64,000 bases of DNA from JACQFK01 sp036383955 (GTDB lineage: Bacteria > Planctomycetota > MHYJ01 > JACPRB01), in contig DASVNH010000008.1 of the NCBI GenBank assembly GCA_036383955.1, positions 1 through 64,000 of the forward strand, read 5' to 3'. Below the pieces are notes generated by a model, which saw only the letters and a program-made list of their open reading frames with translations, was not told the origin of the DNA and made no database searches. Shown piece after piece: positions 25,996 to 34,032 of the stretch; positions within the stretch are counted from its first letter, which is position 1; every line of letters begins with the position of its first letter. The position numbers were made by a program, and so were the translations under genes.

Positions 25996-26856
25996 CTATT
26001 CCTGCTCGCTGAGAACCGGCGCCGCCTTCACGTGGCCCGTCGCCTTCTGCCAGGCCTTCTTCGCGGCGTTCATCTCGGCGACGTCCTTCTTGAGCTTCTC
26101 GGAAAGCGTGGCGAGCGTCTTGAGCTTCTCGTCCGTGACTTTCGTGAGCTCCTTGACCTCGCCCGTCAGGTAGTAGAGGTAGGCGATGCTCTCGGAGAAC
26201 TCCACGGCGGTGACGATGAGGCCGAGCTCGGGGTTCCCTTGAAGCACTTTCAGCATGCCCAGCGCCAGGTGCGCCTCGGCATGCTCAGGTTCCTTGGCCT
26301 GATTCTTGCCCGTGTTCCACCCCTCTTTGGCCGCCTTCACGCATTCGGTGAACTCCTTGTACGCGGCGGCCATCTCGGGCTTCCCCTGGACCGAGGCGAT
26401 CTTGCGAAGGGCTTTCATCACGGCTTCGTTCTTGAAGCCTTTCTCCTTGAGCATCTCGATCGCCTTGTTGACGTTCCACGGATTGAGCGATTTGGCGCTC
26501 TGGGCCAGCATCGTGGTCCCTTCCAGCGCCTGATCGAAGAGGGCGTCGAAGATCTTGTTCTGGAGCTCTTCCTTCTGTTCCCGAGCGACGCCTTCGTACA
26601 GCGCGAACCGCTCGGAGTCCGTGGTGAATCCCAGCTGCCGGATGGCCTCCTGGCCGGCGGTCACCCGCAGGCGGGCCTTGCGGTACTGAGCGCCGGTCTT
26701 CTCCGCGGCCGAGTTCTTGTACTCGGCCTTCTTCATGTAGTAGTAGCTGTCGGCGTCTTCCCCGACGAGGACCCAGTCAGGCCCCGGTTGAGCGTGGGCG
26801 ACGTTCAGCGCGAACAGCACGGCCAGGAAGCAGGACGCCGGCGGCAGCATGCGCAT
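25996..26856 (-). CDS. Exported helical protein, function unknown
   Basis: A 286-residue protein with signal MRMLPPASCFLAVLFALNV ending AHAQ, then DWVLVGEDADSYYYMKKAEYK and a long alpha-helical, Lys/Glu-rich body with coiled-coil character toward the end (LKTLATLSEKLKKDVAEMNAAKK). The ATG at 26856 is preferred over an upstream TTG at 26871 because GAGG precedes it and the signal starts there. First gene of the putative three-gene exported-protein operon; a TAAGAT box near 26887-26892 may be its promoter. Confidence 0.68.
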   Translation of the reverse strand: MRMLPPASCFLAVLFALNVAHAQPGPDWVLVGEDADSYYYMKKAEYKNSAAEKTGAQYRKARLRVTAGQEAIRQLGFTTDSERFALYEGVAREQKEELQNKIFDALFDQALEGTTMLAQSAKSLNPWNVNKAIEMLKEKGFKNEAVMKALRKIASVQGKPEMAAAYKEFTECVKAAKEGWNTGKNQAKEPEHAEAHLALGMLKVLQGNPELGLIVTAVEFSESIAYLYYLTGEVKELTKVTDEKLKTLATLSEKLKKDVAEMNAAKKAWQKATGHVKAAPVLSEQE

Positions 26857-26886
26857 CTCGGATCGCCTCAAATTCCAATTTTCATC

Positions 26887-26990
26887 TTACTCCAGACCGG
26901 CCGCGGCGGGGGTCCCGAAGTGAACAAAGAAACGGTCGACGCGCGCCTGGCCGGTCCAGGGGAGGGAGTCGATCGCCTCCGCGCGAGCGA
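26887..26990 (-). pseudogene. Possible gene remnant or frame-shifted C-terminal extension
   Basis: Read on the minus strand in the frame after the stop of the 26991-27797 gene, the segment encodes RAEAIDSLPWTGQARVDRFF and about 12 more residues before a TAA-type stop region at 26887. It resembles the N-terminal GAIDSLTWGGKEFIDSF of the same neighbouring gene; at DNA level a GGCGATCGACTCCCTC block is shared. Either a partial duplication or the real C-terminus lost by a frameshift. No other feature was seen in the stretch 26857-26990. Confidence 0.3.
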
Positions 26991-27797
26991 TCAGCCCTTG
27001 AGCCTCTTCAGAACCGCCGTCACGTCGGCGAGCGTGCCGACGGCGACGACGCAGCGGAAGCTCTTGTCGCCGGGCTTCACGTCGCGCTCGCGGAACACGC
27101 AGTTCCACTTCACCACTTTCTCGGCGGCGAAGCGCCAGCGGCCATAGCCGGGGGCAGGATCGGGGGACCAGATCCCCATCGCGTGGCTCCCCGATTCCGT
27201 CGAGAGGATCACCGGCCGCGCCTGCTCCCCGGGGCCGTCGGAGAGCGGCTTCGTCTCGCCCTGGTCGAAGACGAGGAAGCGCGAAAACGCGGCCGGCATG
27301 TAGCCCGTCAGCGCCTCGTACTGCCCGTACGGATGGGCCTCCGGCACCGTGAAGGTCACCCGGTAGTCGAGCAGGTTCCCGTCGATCCTCACCTTCTTCG
27401 TGAGGATCACGTCCGACAGGGTCTTCGCGTTGCGCGCGGGCTTCCCTTCCGACGACTCCCCGGGCCGCAGCCAGAACGCCATCCGCGTTCGCGTCTCGAG
27501 GACGTTTCGCTCCGCCTTCAGGCTCAAGAGCTCGCTGGTGGACGTCGCGCCCGCTCCGTCGCGCCGCGAGCCGGCCTCGGTCGGGTTGTAGCCCTCGGCG
27601 TGGAAGCCCGGCTGGCCGTCGCCGAACGCGCAGGCCGACTGCAGCTGCCGCCCGTGGTCGAAGCTGTCGATGAACTCCTTCCCGCCCCACGTGAGGGAGT
27701 CGATCGCCCCCGCCAGCCGCACCGTCGTCCTGATCACGATCCCCGAGCCCGAGACCTGGGCATCCCCCTGAGCCAGCAGGAGGAGCGCGAGGATCAC
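26991..27797 (-). CDS. Exported protein, possible carbohydrate-related, function unknown
   Basis: A 268-residue protein starting at GTG 27797, overlapping the redoxin stop as GTGA, with a short leader MILALLLLAQGDAQ. The body is beta-rich: RTTVRLAGAIDSLTWGGKEF, QLQSACAFGDGQPGFHAEGYNP, LLDYRVTFTVPEAHPYGQYE, LTGYMPAAFSRFLVFDQG and ESGSHAMGIWSP. The layout is reminiscent of galactose-mutarotase-like sandwich proteins, but no catalytic residues can be named. Its coupling to the redoxin gene may be only positional. Confidence 0.62.
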   Translation of the reverse strand: MILALLLLAQGDAQVSGSGIVIRTTVRLAGAIDSLTWGGKEFIDSFDHGRQLQSACAFGDGQPGFHAEGYNPTEAGSRRDGAGATSTSELLSLKAERNVLETRTRMAFWLRPGESSEGKPARNAKTLSDVILTKKVRIDGNLLDYRVTFTVPEAHPYGQYEALTGYMPAAFSRFLVFDQGETKPLSDGPGEQARPVILSTESGSHAMGIWSPDPAPGYGRWRFAAEKVVKWNCVFRERDVKPGDKSFRCVVAVGTLADVTAVLKRLKG

Positions 27798-28507
27798 CGG
27801 CGGAGAGCCTCGAAGATCTCGTCCGGCGTGGGGCGGACGCGGGTGTTGTCCGCGGCTTTCAGCCACTGGATGTTCCGGTCGCCGTTGTGGATGAGGAGCG
27901 TCGTCGGGCGCGGCATGTCCTTGCCAAGGATGGCCTTCGGATGGACGAGGCCGTAGTCGGTCGTGACTTTCAGGTCCGGATCCGAGAGCACGGGGAACGG
28001 GAGGCCCATCGCCTTGTTCTTCTCGGGGGTCTGGGGGCTGATCGCGACGACCTCCACGCGCGAGGCCTTGAAGTCCTCGTAGCGTCCCGCCAGGCCGCGG
28101 AGCTCCGCCGGGCAATAGGGGCAGCCGTGCCCGCGGAAGAACACGAGCAGCACGCGGTGGTCGTCGGTGAAATCGGAGAGCGAGACGTCCTTCCCCTCCT
28201 GGTCCTTGAGCGTGAAGTTGGGCGCGCGCATCCCGGCCTGGAGCTCGACCTTGCCCTCGATCTTTCCGCCGAGCAGCCGCAGGGCGGGATAGCCTCCCGC
28301 GCCGAGGACGAAGACGATCCAGGCGGCGGCCGCGAGCTTGCCGGCCTTCTCGGCGCCCCAGCCCAGGACGAGGAGGAGGAACGGGACGAGGAAGAGCGGC
28401 AGGGTGGCCCAGCCGTTGCGGAAGGCGGGAACGCCGAGCAGGAGGTAGTCGGCCACCCAGACCCCGGCGGTCGCGACCAGGCCCAGGACGAGGGCCAGCT
28501 TCTTCAT
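27794..28507 (-). CDS. Membrane-anchored redoxin (AhpC/TSA-type thioredoxin fold)
   Basis: A 237-residue protein with two or three N-terminal transmembrane helices (MKKLALVLGLVATAGVWVA, WATLPLFLVPFLLLVLGW, AAAWIVFVLGAGGYPALRLL) and a redoxin domain from about 95: GMRAPNFTLKDQEGKDVSLSD, FFRGHGCPYCPAEL with the CxxC pair, VVAISPQTPEKN, FPVLSDPDLKVTTDYGL. It likely acts as a thiol peroxidase or disulfide reductase on the outer face of the membrane. It starts 4 nt after dnaB and ends in a GTGA overlap. Confidence 0.83.
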   Translation of the reverse strand: MKKLALVLGLVATAGVWVADYLLLGVPAFRNGWATLPLFLVPFLLLVLGWGAEKAGKLAAAAWIVFVLGAGGYPALRLLGGKIEGKVELQAGMRAPNFTLKDQEGKDVSLSDFTDDHRVLLVFFRGHGCPYCPAELRGLAGRYEDFKASRVEVVAISPQTPEKNKAMGLPFPVLSDPDLKVTTDYGLVHPKAILGKDMPRPTTLLIHNGDRNIQWLKAADNTRVRPTPDEIFEALRR

Positions 28508-28510
28508 CGA

Positions 28511-29899
28511 CTACTGGTGCTGCGGCGCGGCCGCCAGGTTTTCGAAGCGGGTGAACTGGCGGAGGAAGGCGAGGTCGACGCTGCCGACCGGCCCGGTGCG
28601 GTTCTTGGCGAGGATGATCTCGGCGATGCCCTTCTTCTCGGACTCCTGCTTGTAGTAGTCCTCGCGGTAGATGAGCATCACGGCGTCGGCGTCCTGCTCG
28701 ATGGCGCCCGACTCGCGCAGGTCCGACAGCATGGGCTTGTTGCCTTCGCGGCCCTCGACCGAGCGGTTGAGCTGGGCGATCGCGATGACGGGCACCGCGA
28801 GCTCCTTGGCCATCGCCTTGAGGTGCGAGGAGATCATGGAGATCTCGAGCTGCCGGCTCTCCGCGTTCTTGCCGCCCGCCCGCGCGTTCATCTTCTGGAG
28901 GTAGTCGACGACCACCAGGTCGATGCTCTCGCGCGCCTTCCAGCGCCGCGCCCGGGTCCGCACCTCGAGCGCCGACAGGTCGGCCGAGTCGTCGATGAAG
29001 ATCTTGGCCTCGTGGAAGGCGCCGGCCGCCATGACCAGCTTGCCGTACTCCTCCTCCGAGATCCGGCCCGTCCGCAGCAGGTTCGAGTCCACCCGCGCGT
29101 GCGAGCAGAGCATCGACTGGGCGATCTGCTGCGACGCCATTTCCAGCGAGAAGAAGAGGACGTTCTTGCCCTCGCGCAGCGCCACGTTCTCGATGATGTT
29201 CAGGCCCAGCGAGGTCTTGCCCATCGAGGGGCGGCCCGCCACGACGTAGAGCTGGCCTTTCTGCAGCCCCGACAGCATGTCGTCGAGCTCGTAGTAGCCC
29301 GTCGACAGCCCCAGCAGCCGGCTCTTGCGGTCGTGGATGTCCTCGATCTGCGCGAACGCCTCGCGCAGGACCTCCGACATCGTCCGCACCGTGCCCTTCT
29401 CGCCCTTCGCGAGAGCCGCGAACAGCGCCTTCTCCGCCTCGTTGCGGACGCTGTCGACGTCCTCCGTCACCTGCGTCGCCTGGTGGATGATCTTCGAGCA
29501 GGTCTCGATGATGTTGCGGAGCACGAACTTGTCGCGGACGGACGACGCGTAGGCCTGGGCGCTCTCCGTGGCGACGCTCGGCACCTGCTCGGCGAGGGCG
29601 GCGAGGTACTCGATGCCGCCGACCTGGTCGAGGAGGTGGTCCTTGGCGAGCTCGTCGCGGAGGACGACGAGGTCCGCCGGCTTGCGCTCGGTGAAGAGCT
29701 TCATCACCGCGTCGTAGATGGTGCGGTGGGCCGGGTAGGCGAACATGTCGCGGGTGCCGACGAACTCGATGACGTCGCCGATGACCTCGTTGTTGACGAT
29801 CATGGCGCCCAGGAGGGCGCGCTCGGATTCGCGGCTCTGGGGGAGCGCCGAGGGGTCGCGGAAGGTGTCGGCGGGCGCGGCCGGGTTGCGGACGGACAT
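28511..29899 (-). CDS. dnaB: Replicative DNA helicase DnaB
   Basis: A 462-residue hexameric helicase that unwinds DNA at the replication fork. The N-terminal DnaB domain has ESERALLGAMIVNNEVI and YPAHRTIYDAVMKLF; the RecA-type core has Walker A GRPSMGKTS at 222-230, FFSLEMASQQIAQSML, Walker B LVVVDYLQKM, AIAQLNRSVE and SDLRESGAIEQDADAVM. No intein. Last housekeeping gene of the bS6-SSB-bS18-bL9-DnaB cluster, separated from rplI by a strong GC hairpin. Confidence 0.97.
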   Translation of the reverse strand: MSVRNPAAPADTFRDPSALPQSRESERALLGAMIVNNEVIGDVIEFVGTRDMFAYPAHRTIYDAVMKLFTERKPADLVVLRDELAKDHLLDQVGGIEYLAALAEQVPSVATESAQAYASSVRDKFVLRNIIETCSKIIHQATQVTEDVDSVRNEAEKALFAALAKGEKGTVRTMSEVLREAFAQIEDIHDRKSRLLGLSTGYYELDDMLSGLQKGQLYVVAGRPSMGKTSLGLNIIENVALREGKNVLFFSLEMASQQIAQSMLCSHARVDSNLLRTGRISEEEYGKLVMAAGAFHEAKIFIDDSADLSALEVRTRARRWKARESIDLVVVDYLQKMNARAGGKNAESRQLEISMISSHLKAMAKELAVPVIAIAQLNRSVEGREGNKPMLSDLRESGAIEQDADAVMLIYREDYYKQESEKKGIAEIILAKNRTGPVGSVDLAFLRQFTRFENLAAAPQHQ

Positions 29900-29924
29900 G
29901 GCGTTACTCCCCTCTCCACGGACG

Positions 29925-29961
29925 CCGGGCTCCGGGGCCGTTTCGGCGGCCCCGGACCCGG
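29925..29961. terminator. GC-rich hairpin between rplI and dnaB
   Basis: CCGGG-CT-CCGGGGCCG (29925-29940) pairs with CGGCCCCGG-A-CCCGG (29947-29961), separated by 6 nt. It lies in the 79-nt gap upstream of dnaB and may attenuate transcription from the ribosomal-protein genes. Confidence 0.6.
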
Positions 29962-29978
29962 ACGGCTTTAATTCTAAC

Positions 29979-30482
29979 CTACGCCTTGGGCGCCGGAGGC
30001 GCGTCCGACTTTTTCTCGGGCGGCTTCACGGCCTTGGTGGTGATCACCCAGACCTTGAGCGTGTGCTTGACCTCGCGGTGGAGGGCGATCTGGACGTCGT
30101 AGGTGCCGATCTGCTTGATGGGCTCGGCGATCTCGACGCACTTCGCGTCCACCTTGAGGCCCTGCTCGCCCCGGATCGCCTCGACGATCATCGTCGGGGT
30201 GACGGTGCCGTAGAGGTGGCCTTCGGCGTTCGCGTTGACCTCGACGGTGACCGAGGGCACCTTGACGAGCTTCTCGGCGACTTCCTTGGCCTCGGCGACG
30301 AGCTGGACTTCCTGCTTCGCGGAGCGGCGCTTGGCCAGCTCCAGCTCCTTGCGCATGCTCTCCGTGTCCTGGGAGGCGATCTTGCGCGGGAACAGGTAGT
30401 TCCGGGCGTAGCCTTCCTTGACGTTCACGACCTCGCCGCGCTTGCCGAGCGCGTCCACGTCCTTCCAGAGCAGAACCTTCAT
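29979..30482 (-). CDS. rplI: 50S ribosomal protein bL9
   Basis: A 167-residue bL9: MKVLLWKDVDALGKRGEVVNVKEGYARNYLFP at the N-terminus, the long connecting helix (ELELAKRRSAKQEVQLVAEA) and the C-terminal domain, plus a Lys/Pro/Ala tail. ATG 30482 is preferred over ATG 30488 because GAGGAG is directly adjacent to the earlier ATG and properly spaced from the later one. It lies between rpsR and dnaB as in many bacteria. Confidence 0.95.
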   Translation of the reverse strand: MKVLLWKDVDALGKRGEVVNVKEGYARNYLFPRKIASQDTESMRKELELAKRRSAKQEVQLVAEAKEVAEKLVKVPSVTVEVNANAEGHLYGTVTPTMIVEAIRGEQGLKVDAKCVEIAEPIKQIGTYDVQIALHREVKHTLKVWVITTKAVKPPEKKSDAPPAPKA

Positions 30483-30508
30483 GGCCATCTCCTCGTTCCC
30501 TTCTTCGC

Positions 30509-30814
30509 CTACAGGCTGCCGGTGCCCACGTAGGGCAGCATGGCCAGGAAGCGCGCGCGCTTGACGGCCTCGCCCGCGCTCCGCTGATGGTAGGCGCAGT
30601 TGCCGGAGCGCTTGCGCCCGTACAGCTTGCCCTGCCCGGTGCAGAGCTTGAACAGGACCTGCAGCTCCTTGTAGTCCACGTTCGCGATCTTGTCGCGGCA
30701 GAAGCGGCAGCGGTTGTCCTTGCGGAACTTGGTGTACTTCTTCTTGCGGTCGTCGCGGTCGTCGCCGCGCCCGCGGTCGCGGTCGCGATCGCGGTCCCGA
30801 TCGATTCTGGGCAT
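30509..30814 (-). CDS. rpsR: 30S ribosomal protein bS18, zinc-type, with Arg-Asp repeat N-terminus
   Basis: A 101-residue bS18. The core DNRCRFCRDKIANVDYKE has C36 and C39, and SGNCAYHQR supplies further Cys/His ligands, indicating a zinc-binding form. The first 25 residues are an unusual charged tail with RDRDRDRDRGRG and DDRDDRKKK. It lies 26 nt after rplI in genome order and is the gene before it in transcription. Function secure; the tail is lineage-specific or strain-specific. Confidence 0.95.
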   Translation of the reverse strand: MPRIDRDRDRDRDRGRGDDRDDRKKKYTKFRKDNRCRFCRDKIANVDYKELQVLFKLCTGQGKLYGRKRSGNCAYHQRSAGEAVKRARFLAMLPYVGTGSL

Positions 30815-30835
30815 CTTAATCTCCTCGTTCCTGGC

Positions 30836-31273
30836 TTAAAAAGGGACGTCCTGGTCGGGCGGGGCGTCGCCGGCGGACTCCGGCGCGGCCGCGTCGGCGG
30901 CGGCCGCCGGGGCCCCGGGCCCGCCCGCGGGCCGGCCTCCGGGCGCGCCGAGGAACGTCACGTTCTCGGCGATCACGCGCACCTTGCTCATCTTCTTGCC
31001 TTCGGGGGACTCCCAGCGGTCCTGCTTGAGCCGCCCCTCGACGAAGACCTGGCGCCCCTTCTTGAGGTACTCCGCGCAGGTCTCGGCCGTCCGGCCCCAG
31101 GCCACGATGTCGATGAAGGACACTTCCTCCACCTTCTGGCCGGTCTGCTTGTTCGTGTAGTTGTAGTTCATCGCCAGCGCGAACTCGCAGACCCCGGCCC
31201 CCTGGGGCGTATAGCGCAGCTCGGGGTCCCGCGTCAGGTTCCCCAGCAACATGACCTTGTTGACGTTCGCCAT
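30836..31273 (-). CDS. ssb: Single-stranded DNA-binding protein
   Basis: A 145-residue SSB with an OB fold: NKVMLLGNLTRDPELRYTPQG, KVEEVSFIDIVAWGRTAETCAEYLKKGRQVFVEGRL, KVRVIAENVTFLG. The Gly/Ala/Pro linker ends in DQDVPF, the acidic tip that recruits partner proteins. The ATG at 31273 directly follows the rpsF stop. Standard position between rpsF and rpsR; this is the main replicative SSB, while a second form without the tip is at 35684-36097. Confidence 0.96.
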   Translation of the reverse strand: MANVNKVMLLGNLTRDPELRYTPQGAGVCEFALAMNYNYTNKQTGQKVEEVSFIDIVAWGRTAETCAEYLKKGRQVFVEGRLKQDRWESPEGKKMSKVRVIAENVTFLGAPGGRPAGGPGAPAAAADAAAPESAGDAPPDQDVPF

Positions 31274-31741
31274 TTACATCATCCCGGGCGGGCCGCCGGG
31301 TCCCCGGAAGCCGCCGCGATCTCCGCCGAACCCGCCGCGATCGCCGCCGAACCCGCCGCCGCCACCGAAGCCGCCGCCGCCGAAGCCGGGGCGGTCGGTC
31401 TTGGGCGGGAGCGGTCCCGCCGTCTCGAAGTCCTTGGGCGGCTCCTTGCGCAGCTCCCCCTCATGCTCGAGGATGATGTTCCTCAGCACGATCTCGGACA
31501 GCTGCAGATCCGCCCGGATCTTGGAGACGACCTTCGGGGGGGCGCTGAAATAGGTCAGCACGTAGGTCCCGCGGTTGTTCTTCTTCACGGGAAACGCGAG
31601 CTTCCGCTCGCCCCACCGGGACACCTGGAGCACCGCGGCGCCGTGGCGCTTGGCGATGCGCTCCACCTCGTCGACGATCCGCTGCCATTCTTTGGCCGCG
31701 ATCGTCGGTTCGACCAGGAGCATGCCCTCGTACGTTCTCAC
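31274..31741 (-). CDS. rpsF: 30S ribosomal protein bS6 with Gly-rich RGG tail
   Basis: A 155-residue bS6, GTG start. Residues 1-95 are the ferredoxin-like core (MRTYEGMLLVEPTIAAKEW, RWGERKLAFPVKKNNRGTYVL, RNIILEHEGEL). The remaining about 50 residues are low-complexity, with FGGGGGFGG and GDRGGFGGDRGGFRG units, similar to RNA-binding RGG boxes. An AGGAGG overlaps the upstream pth stop region about 12 nt before the start. Confidence 0.95.
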   Translation of the reverse strand: MRTYEGMLLVEPTIAAKEWQRIVDEVERIAKRHGAAVLQVSRWGERKLAFPVKKNNRGTYVLTYFSAPPKVVSKIRADLQLSEIVLRNIILEHEGELRKEPPKDFETAGPLPPKTDRPGFGGGGFGGGGGFGGDRGGFGGDRGGFRGPGGPPGMM

Positions 31742-31755
31742 TTAATCCGATCCTC

Positions 31756-32376
31756 CTATGAACCCTTCTCCGGCCCGCCTTCCGGCGGCTTCCGGTTGAA
31801 ACGCGTCATGCACTTCTCTACGCCCTCGTCCAGCCAGCCCCGCACCGCGGCGCCGGCCCAGGCCAGCGTCTCCTCGACCACCGGCCTCTCGTCCTTCGCG
31901 AACTTCCCCAGGACCCAGTTCGGATCCGGCCGCCCGCCCCCCACGCCGATCCTCAGGCGCGGGTACCCCGCGTGGCCCAGGGCCGCCTCGACCGACTTCA
32001 GGCCGTTGTGCCCGCCGCTCGAGCCGTCCCGCCGGATCCTCACCGCCCCCAGCGGGAGGTTCACGTCGTCCGCCACCACCAGGAGGTCCCCCAGCCAGGG
32101 CTTGCCTTCCCCCAGCGAGCCTTCCTCCAGGCCGTAGCGCTTGCGCAGCTCCGGAATCACCCGGCCCGTCTCGTTGACGTAGGTCCAGGTCTTCACCAGG
32201 ACCAGGTCATGACGTCCCAGGCGGCCTTCCGCCGCCCAGTACTCGAACCCGGCCTTCCGGAACTTCGCCTCCATTTTTTCAGAGAGCAGGTCGGCCAGCA
32301 TCCAGCCGACGTTATGCCGCGTCCCGGCGTACTTCTCGTCCGGATTCCCGATCCCGAGGAGCACCCGCGTGGACAC
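31756..32376 (-). CDS. pth: Peptidyl-tRNA hydrolase
   Basis: A 206-residue Pth that releases peptides from stalled peptidyl-tRNA. N-terminus VLLGIGNPDEKYAGTRHNVGW with catalytic His21 and Asn10; TWTYVNETG, VVADDVNLPLGAVRIRRDGSSGGHNGLKSVEA (Asp and Asn of the active site) and RLRIGVGGG follow. GTG start at 32376, 3 nt after rplY. Conserved neighbour of rplY. Confidence 0.96.
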   Translation of the reverse strand: MSTRVLLGIGNPDEKYAGTRHNVGWMLADLLSEKMEAKFRKAGFEYWAAEGRLGRHDLVLVKTWTYVNETGRVIPELRKRYGLEEGSLGEGKPWLGDLLVVADDVNLPLGAVRIRRDGSSGGHNGLKSVEAALGHAGYPRLRIGVGGGRPDPNWVLGKFAKDERPVVEETLAWAGAAVRGWLDEGVEKCMTRFNRKPPEGGPEKGS

Positions 32377-32379
32377 GGC

Positions 32380-33078
32380 CTACTTCTTTTCTTCCTTCTT
32401 GGGGGCGTCCTTCTTCTCGGCGCCCTTTTCGCCCTTCTCGGCCTCGGCGTCCTCCGCCTTCTCCTTCTTGATGACTTCCGGCTCGAGCGCGCCCGGCAGA
32501 GCCGCGACCGCCGGCGCGACCTCCTCGACCTTGTGCTCCTGCACGATGGCCACCAGCAGGTCCGCGTCCTGCAGCGCCTTCACCCCCGCGGGCAGCGGGA
32601 TGTCCTTGATCGTGAACTTCACGTCCTTCTTCAGGCCCGTGACGTCCACCACGATCTGGTCCGGAATCGCGTCCGGCAGGCACTGCAGCTTGAGCACCTT
32701 CACGTACTGGTCCAGCACGCCGCCTTCGTCGGACACGCCCACCGGCTTGCCCTTCAGCGTCAGCGCGACCTCGACCGTCAGCAGCTCGTCCTTCGCGATG
32801 CGCGTGAAGTCGATGTGGATCACGTGCTCCGCGAGATGGTCGTACTGGATCTCCTTCAGGAAGACCTTGTCGGTCCCCGCCGGATGCGCCAGCTCGATCA
32901 CCCGGACGTGCTTCTTCAGCACCTTGCCGAACTCCCGCGCGTCCACCAGCAGGTGCGCCGGCGCGTCGCCCTTGCGGGCCAGCACCGCCGGAATCTTCCC
33001 CGAAAGGCGGAAGCGGCGCGACACCCGGGTCCCCAGCGCCTCGCGCTTCTCGGCCTTGAGCGAAACCTTTTCAGCCAT
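32380..33078 (-). CDS. rplY: 50S ribosomal protein bL25, CTC-type with long C-terminal domain
   Basis: A 232-residue bL25/CTC protein that binds 5S rRNA. N-terminal domain: KAEKREALGTRVSRRFRLSGKIPAVL, HVRVIELAHPAG, FLKEIQYDHLAEHVIHIDFTRI. The TL5-type second domain continues to about residue 190, and the tail is Lys/Glu-rich (KGEKGAEKKDAPKKEEKK). Lies between prs and pth, as in many genomes. Confidence 0.95.
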   Translation of the reverse strand: MAEKVSLKAEKREALGTRVSRRFRLSGKIPAVLARKGDAPAHLLVDAREFGKVLKKHVRVIELAHPAGTDKVFLKEIQYDHLAEHVIHIDFTRIAKDELLTVEVALTLKGKPVGVSDEGGVLDQYVKVLKLQCLPDAIPDQIVVDVTGLKKDVKFTIKDIPLPAGVKALQDADLLVAIVQEHKVEEVAPAVAALPGALEPEVIKKEKAEDAEAEKGEKGAEKKDAPKKEEKK

Positions 33079-33096
33079 GGCGTCTCCTCGCGTCCC

Positions 33097-34032
33097 TTAC
33101 AAGAACAGACTGCTCACCGACTCCGAGTGGTGGATCCGCCGGATCGCCTCCCCCAGCAGGTTGGCGATCGACAGCACCCTCAGCGTCGGGAATTCCTTGC
33201 CCGCCGTCGGGATCGTGTCCGTGACCACGACCTCCTTCACGGGCGCCTTTGAAAGCTTCTCCACCGCGCGGCCGGACAGCACCGCGTGCGTGCCGCAGAT
33301 GTAGATGTCCTTCGCCCCCTCTTTCCGGCAGGCCTTCGCGGCCTCGCTGATCGACGTCCCCGTCGAGATCATGTCGTCGACCAGGATCAGGTTCTGGTTC
33401 CGGACGTCGCCGATCACGTGCATGACTTCCGTCTCGGCCGGGCCGCTCCGCCGCTTGTCCACGATCGCCAGCCCGGCGTTCAGCCGCTTCGCGTACGCCC
33501 GCGCCATCTTGATGCCGCCCACGTCCGGCGAGACGATCGTCAGGTCCTTGATCTCCAGCCGCCGGAAATAGTCCACCAGCACCGGCGCCGCGTAGAGGTG
33601 GTCCATCGGGATGTCGAAGAACCCCTGCAGCTGCGCCGCGTGCAGGTCCACCGAGAGCGCCCGGTGCGCCCCCGCCGTCGTGATCATGTTCGCCACGAGC
33701 TTGGCCGAGATCGGCACCCGCCCCTCGGCCTTGCGGTCCTGCCGCGCGTAGCCGAAGTAGGGGATCACCGCCGTGATCCGCTCCGCGCTCGCGCGGCGGA
33801 GGCAGTCGATCAGGATCAGCATCTCCATCAGATGCTCGTTCACCGGCGGGCAGGTCGGCTGGATCACGTAGACGTCCGCGCCCCGGACGTCCTCCAGCAG
33901 CTTCAGGTCGATCTCCCCGTCCGGAAAGCGCGAGATCTGCAGCCGCCCCAGCGGCAGGCTCAGGTACTCGCAGACCTTCTTCGCCAGCGGCTCGTTCGCC
34001 GAGCCGCAGAAGACCGCGAACGGATTCTTCAT
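33097..34032 (-). CDS. prs: Ribose-phosphate pyrophosphokinase
   Basis: A 311-residue PRPP synthase making 5-phosphoribosyl diphosphate from ribose 5-phosphate and ATP. Motifs: GSANEPLAKKVCEYL, SRFPDGEIDLKLLEDVRG, YFGYARQDRKAEGRVPISAKL, VSPDVGGIKMARAYAK and the PRPP loop NLILVDDMISTGTSISEAAK. ATG 34032 overlaps the glmU stop as ATGA. Function supported across the whole length. Confidence 0.96.
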   Translation of the reverse strand: MKNPFAVFCGSANEPLAKKVCEYLSLPLGRLQISRFPDGEIDLKLLEDVRGADVYVIQPTCPPVNEHLMEMLILIDCLRRASAERITAVIPYFGYARQDRKAEGRVPISAKLVANMITTAGAHRALSVDLHAAQLQGFFDIPMDHLYAAPVLVDYFRRLEIKDLTIVSPDVGGIKMARAYAKRLNAGLAIVDKRRSGPAETEVMHVIGDVRNQNLILVDDMISTGTSISEAAKACRKEGAKDIYICGTHAVLSGRAVEKLSKAPVKEVVVTDTIPTAGKEFPTLRVLSIANLLGEAIRRIHHSESVSSLFL

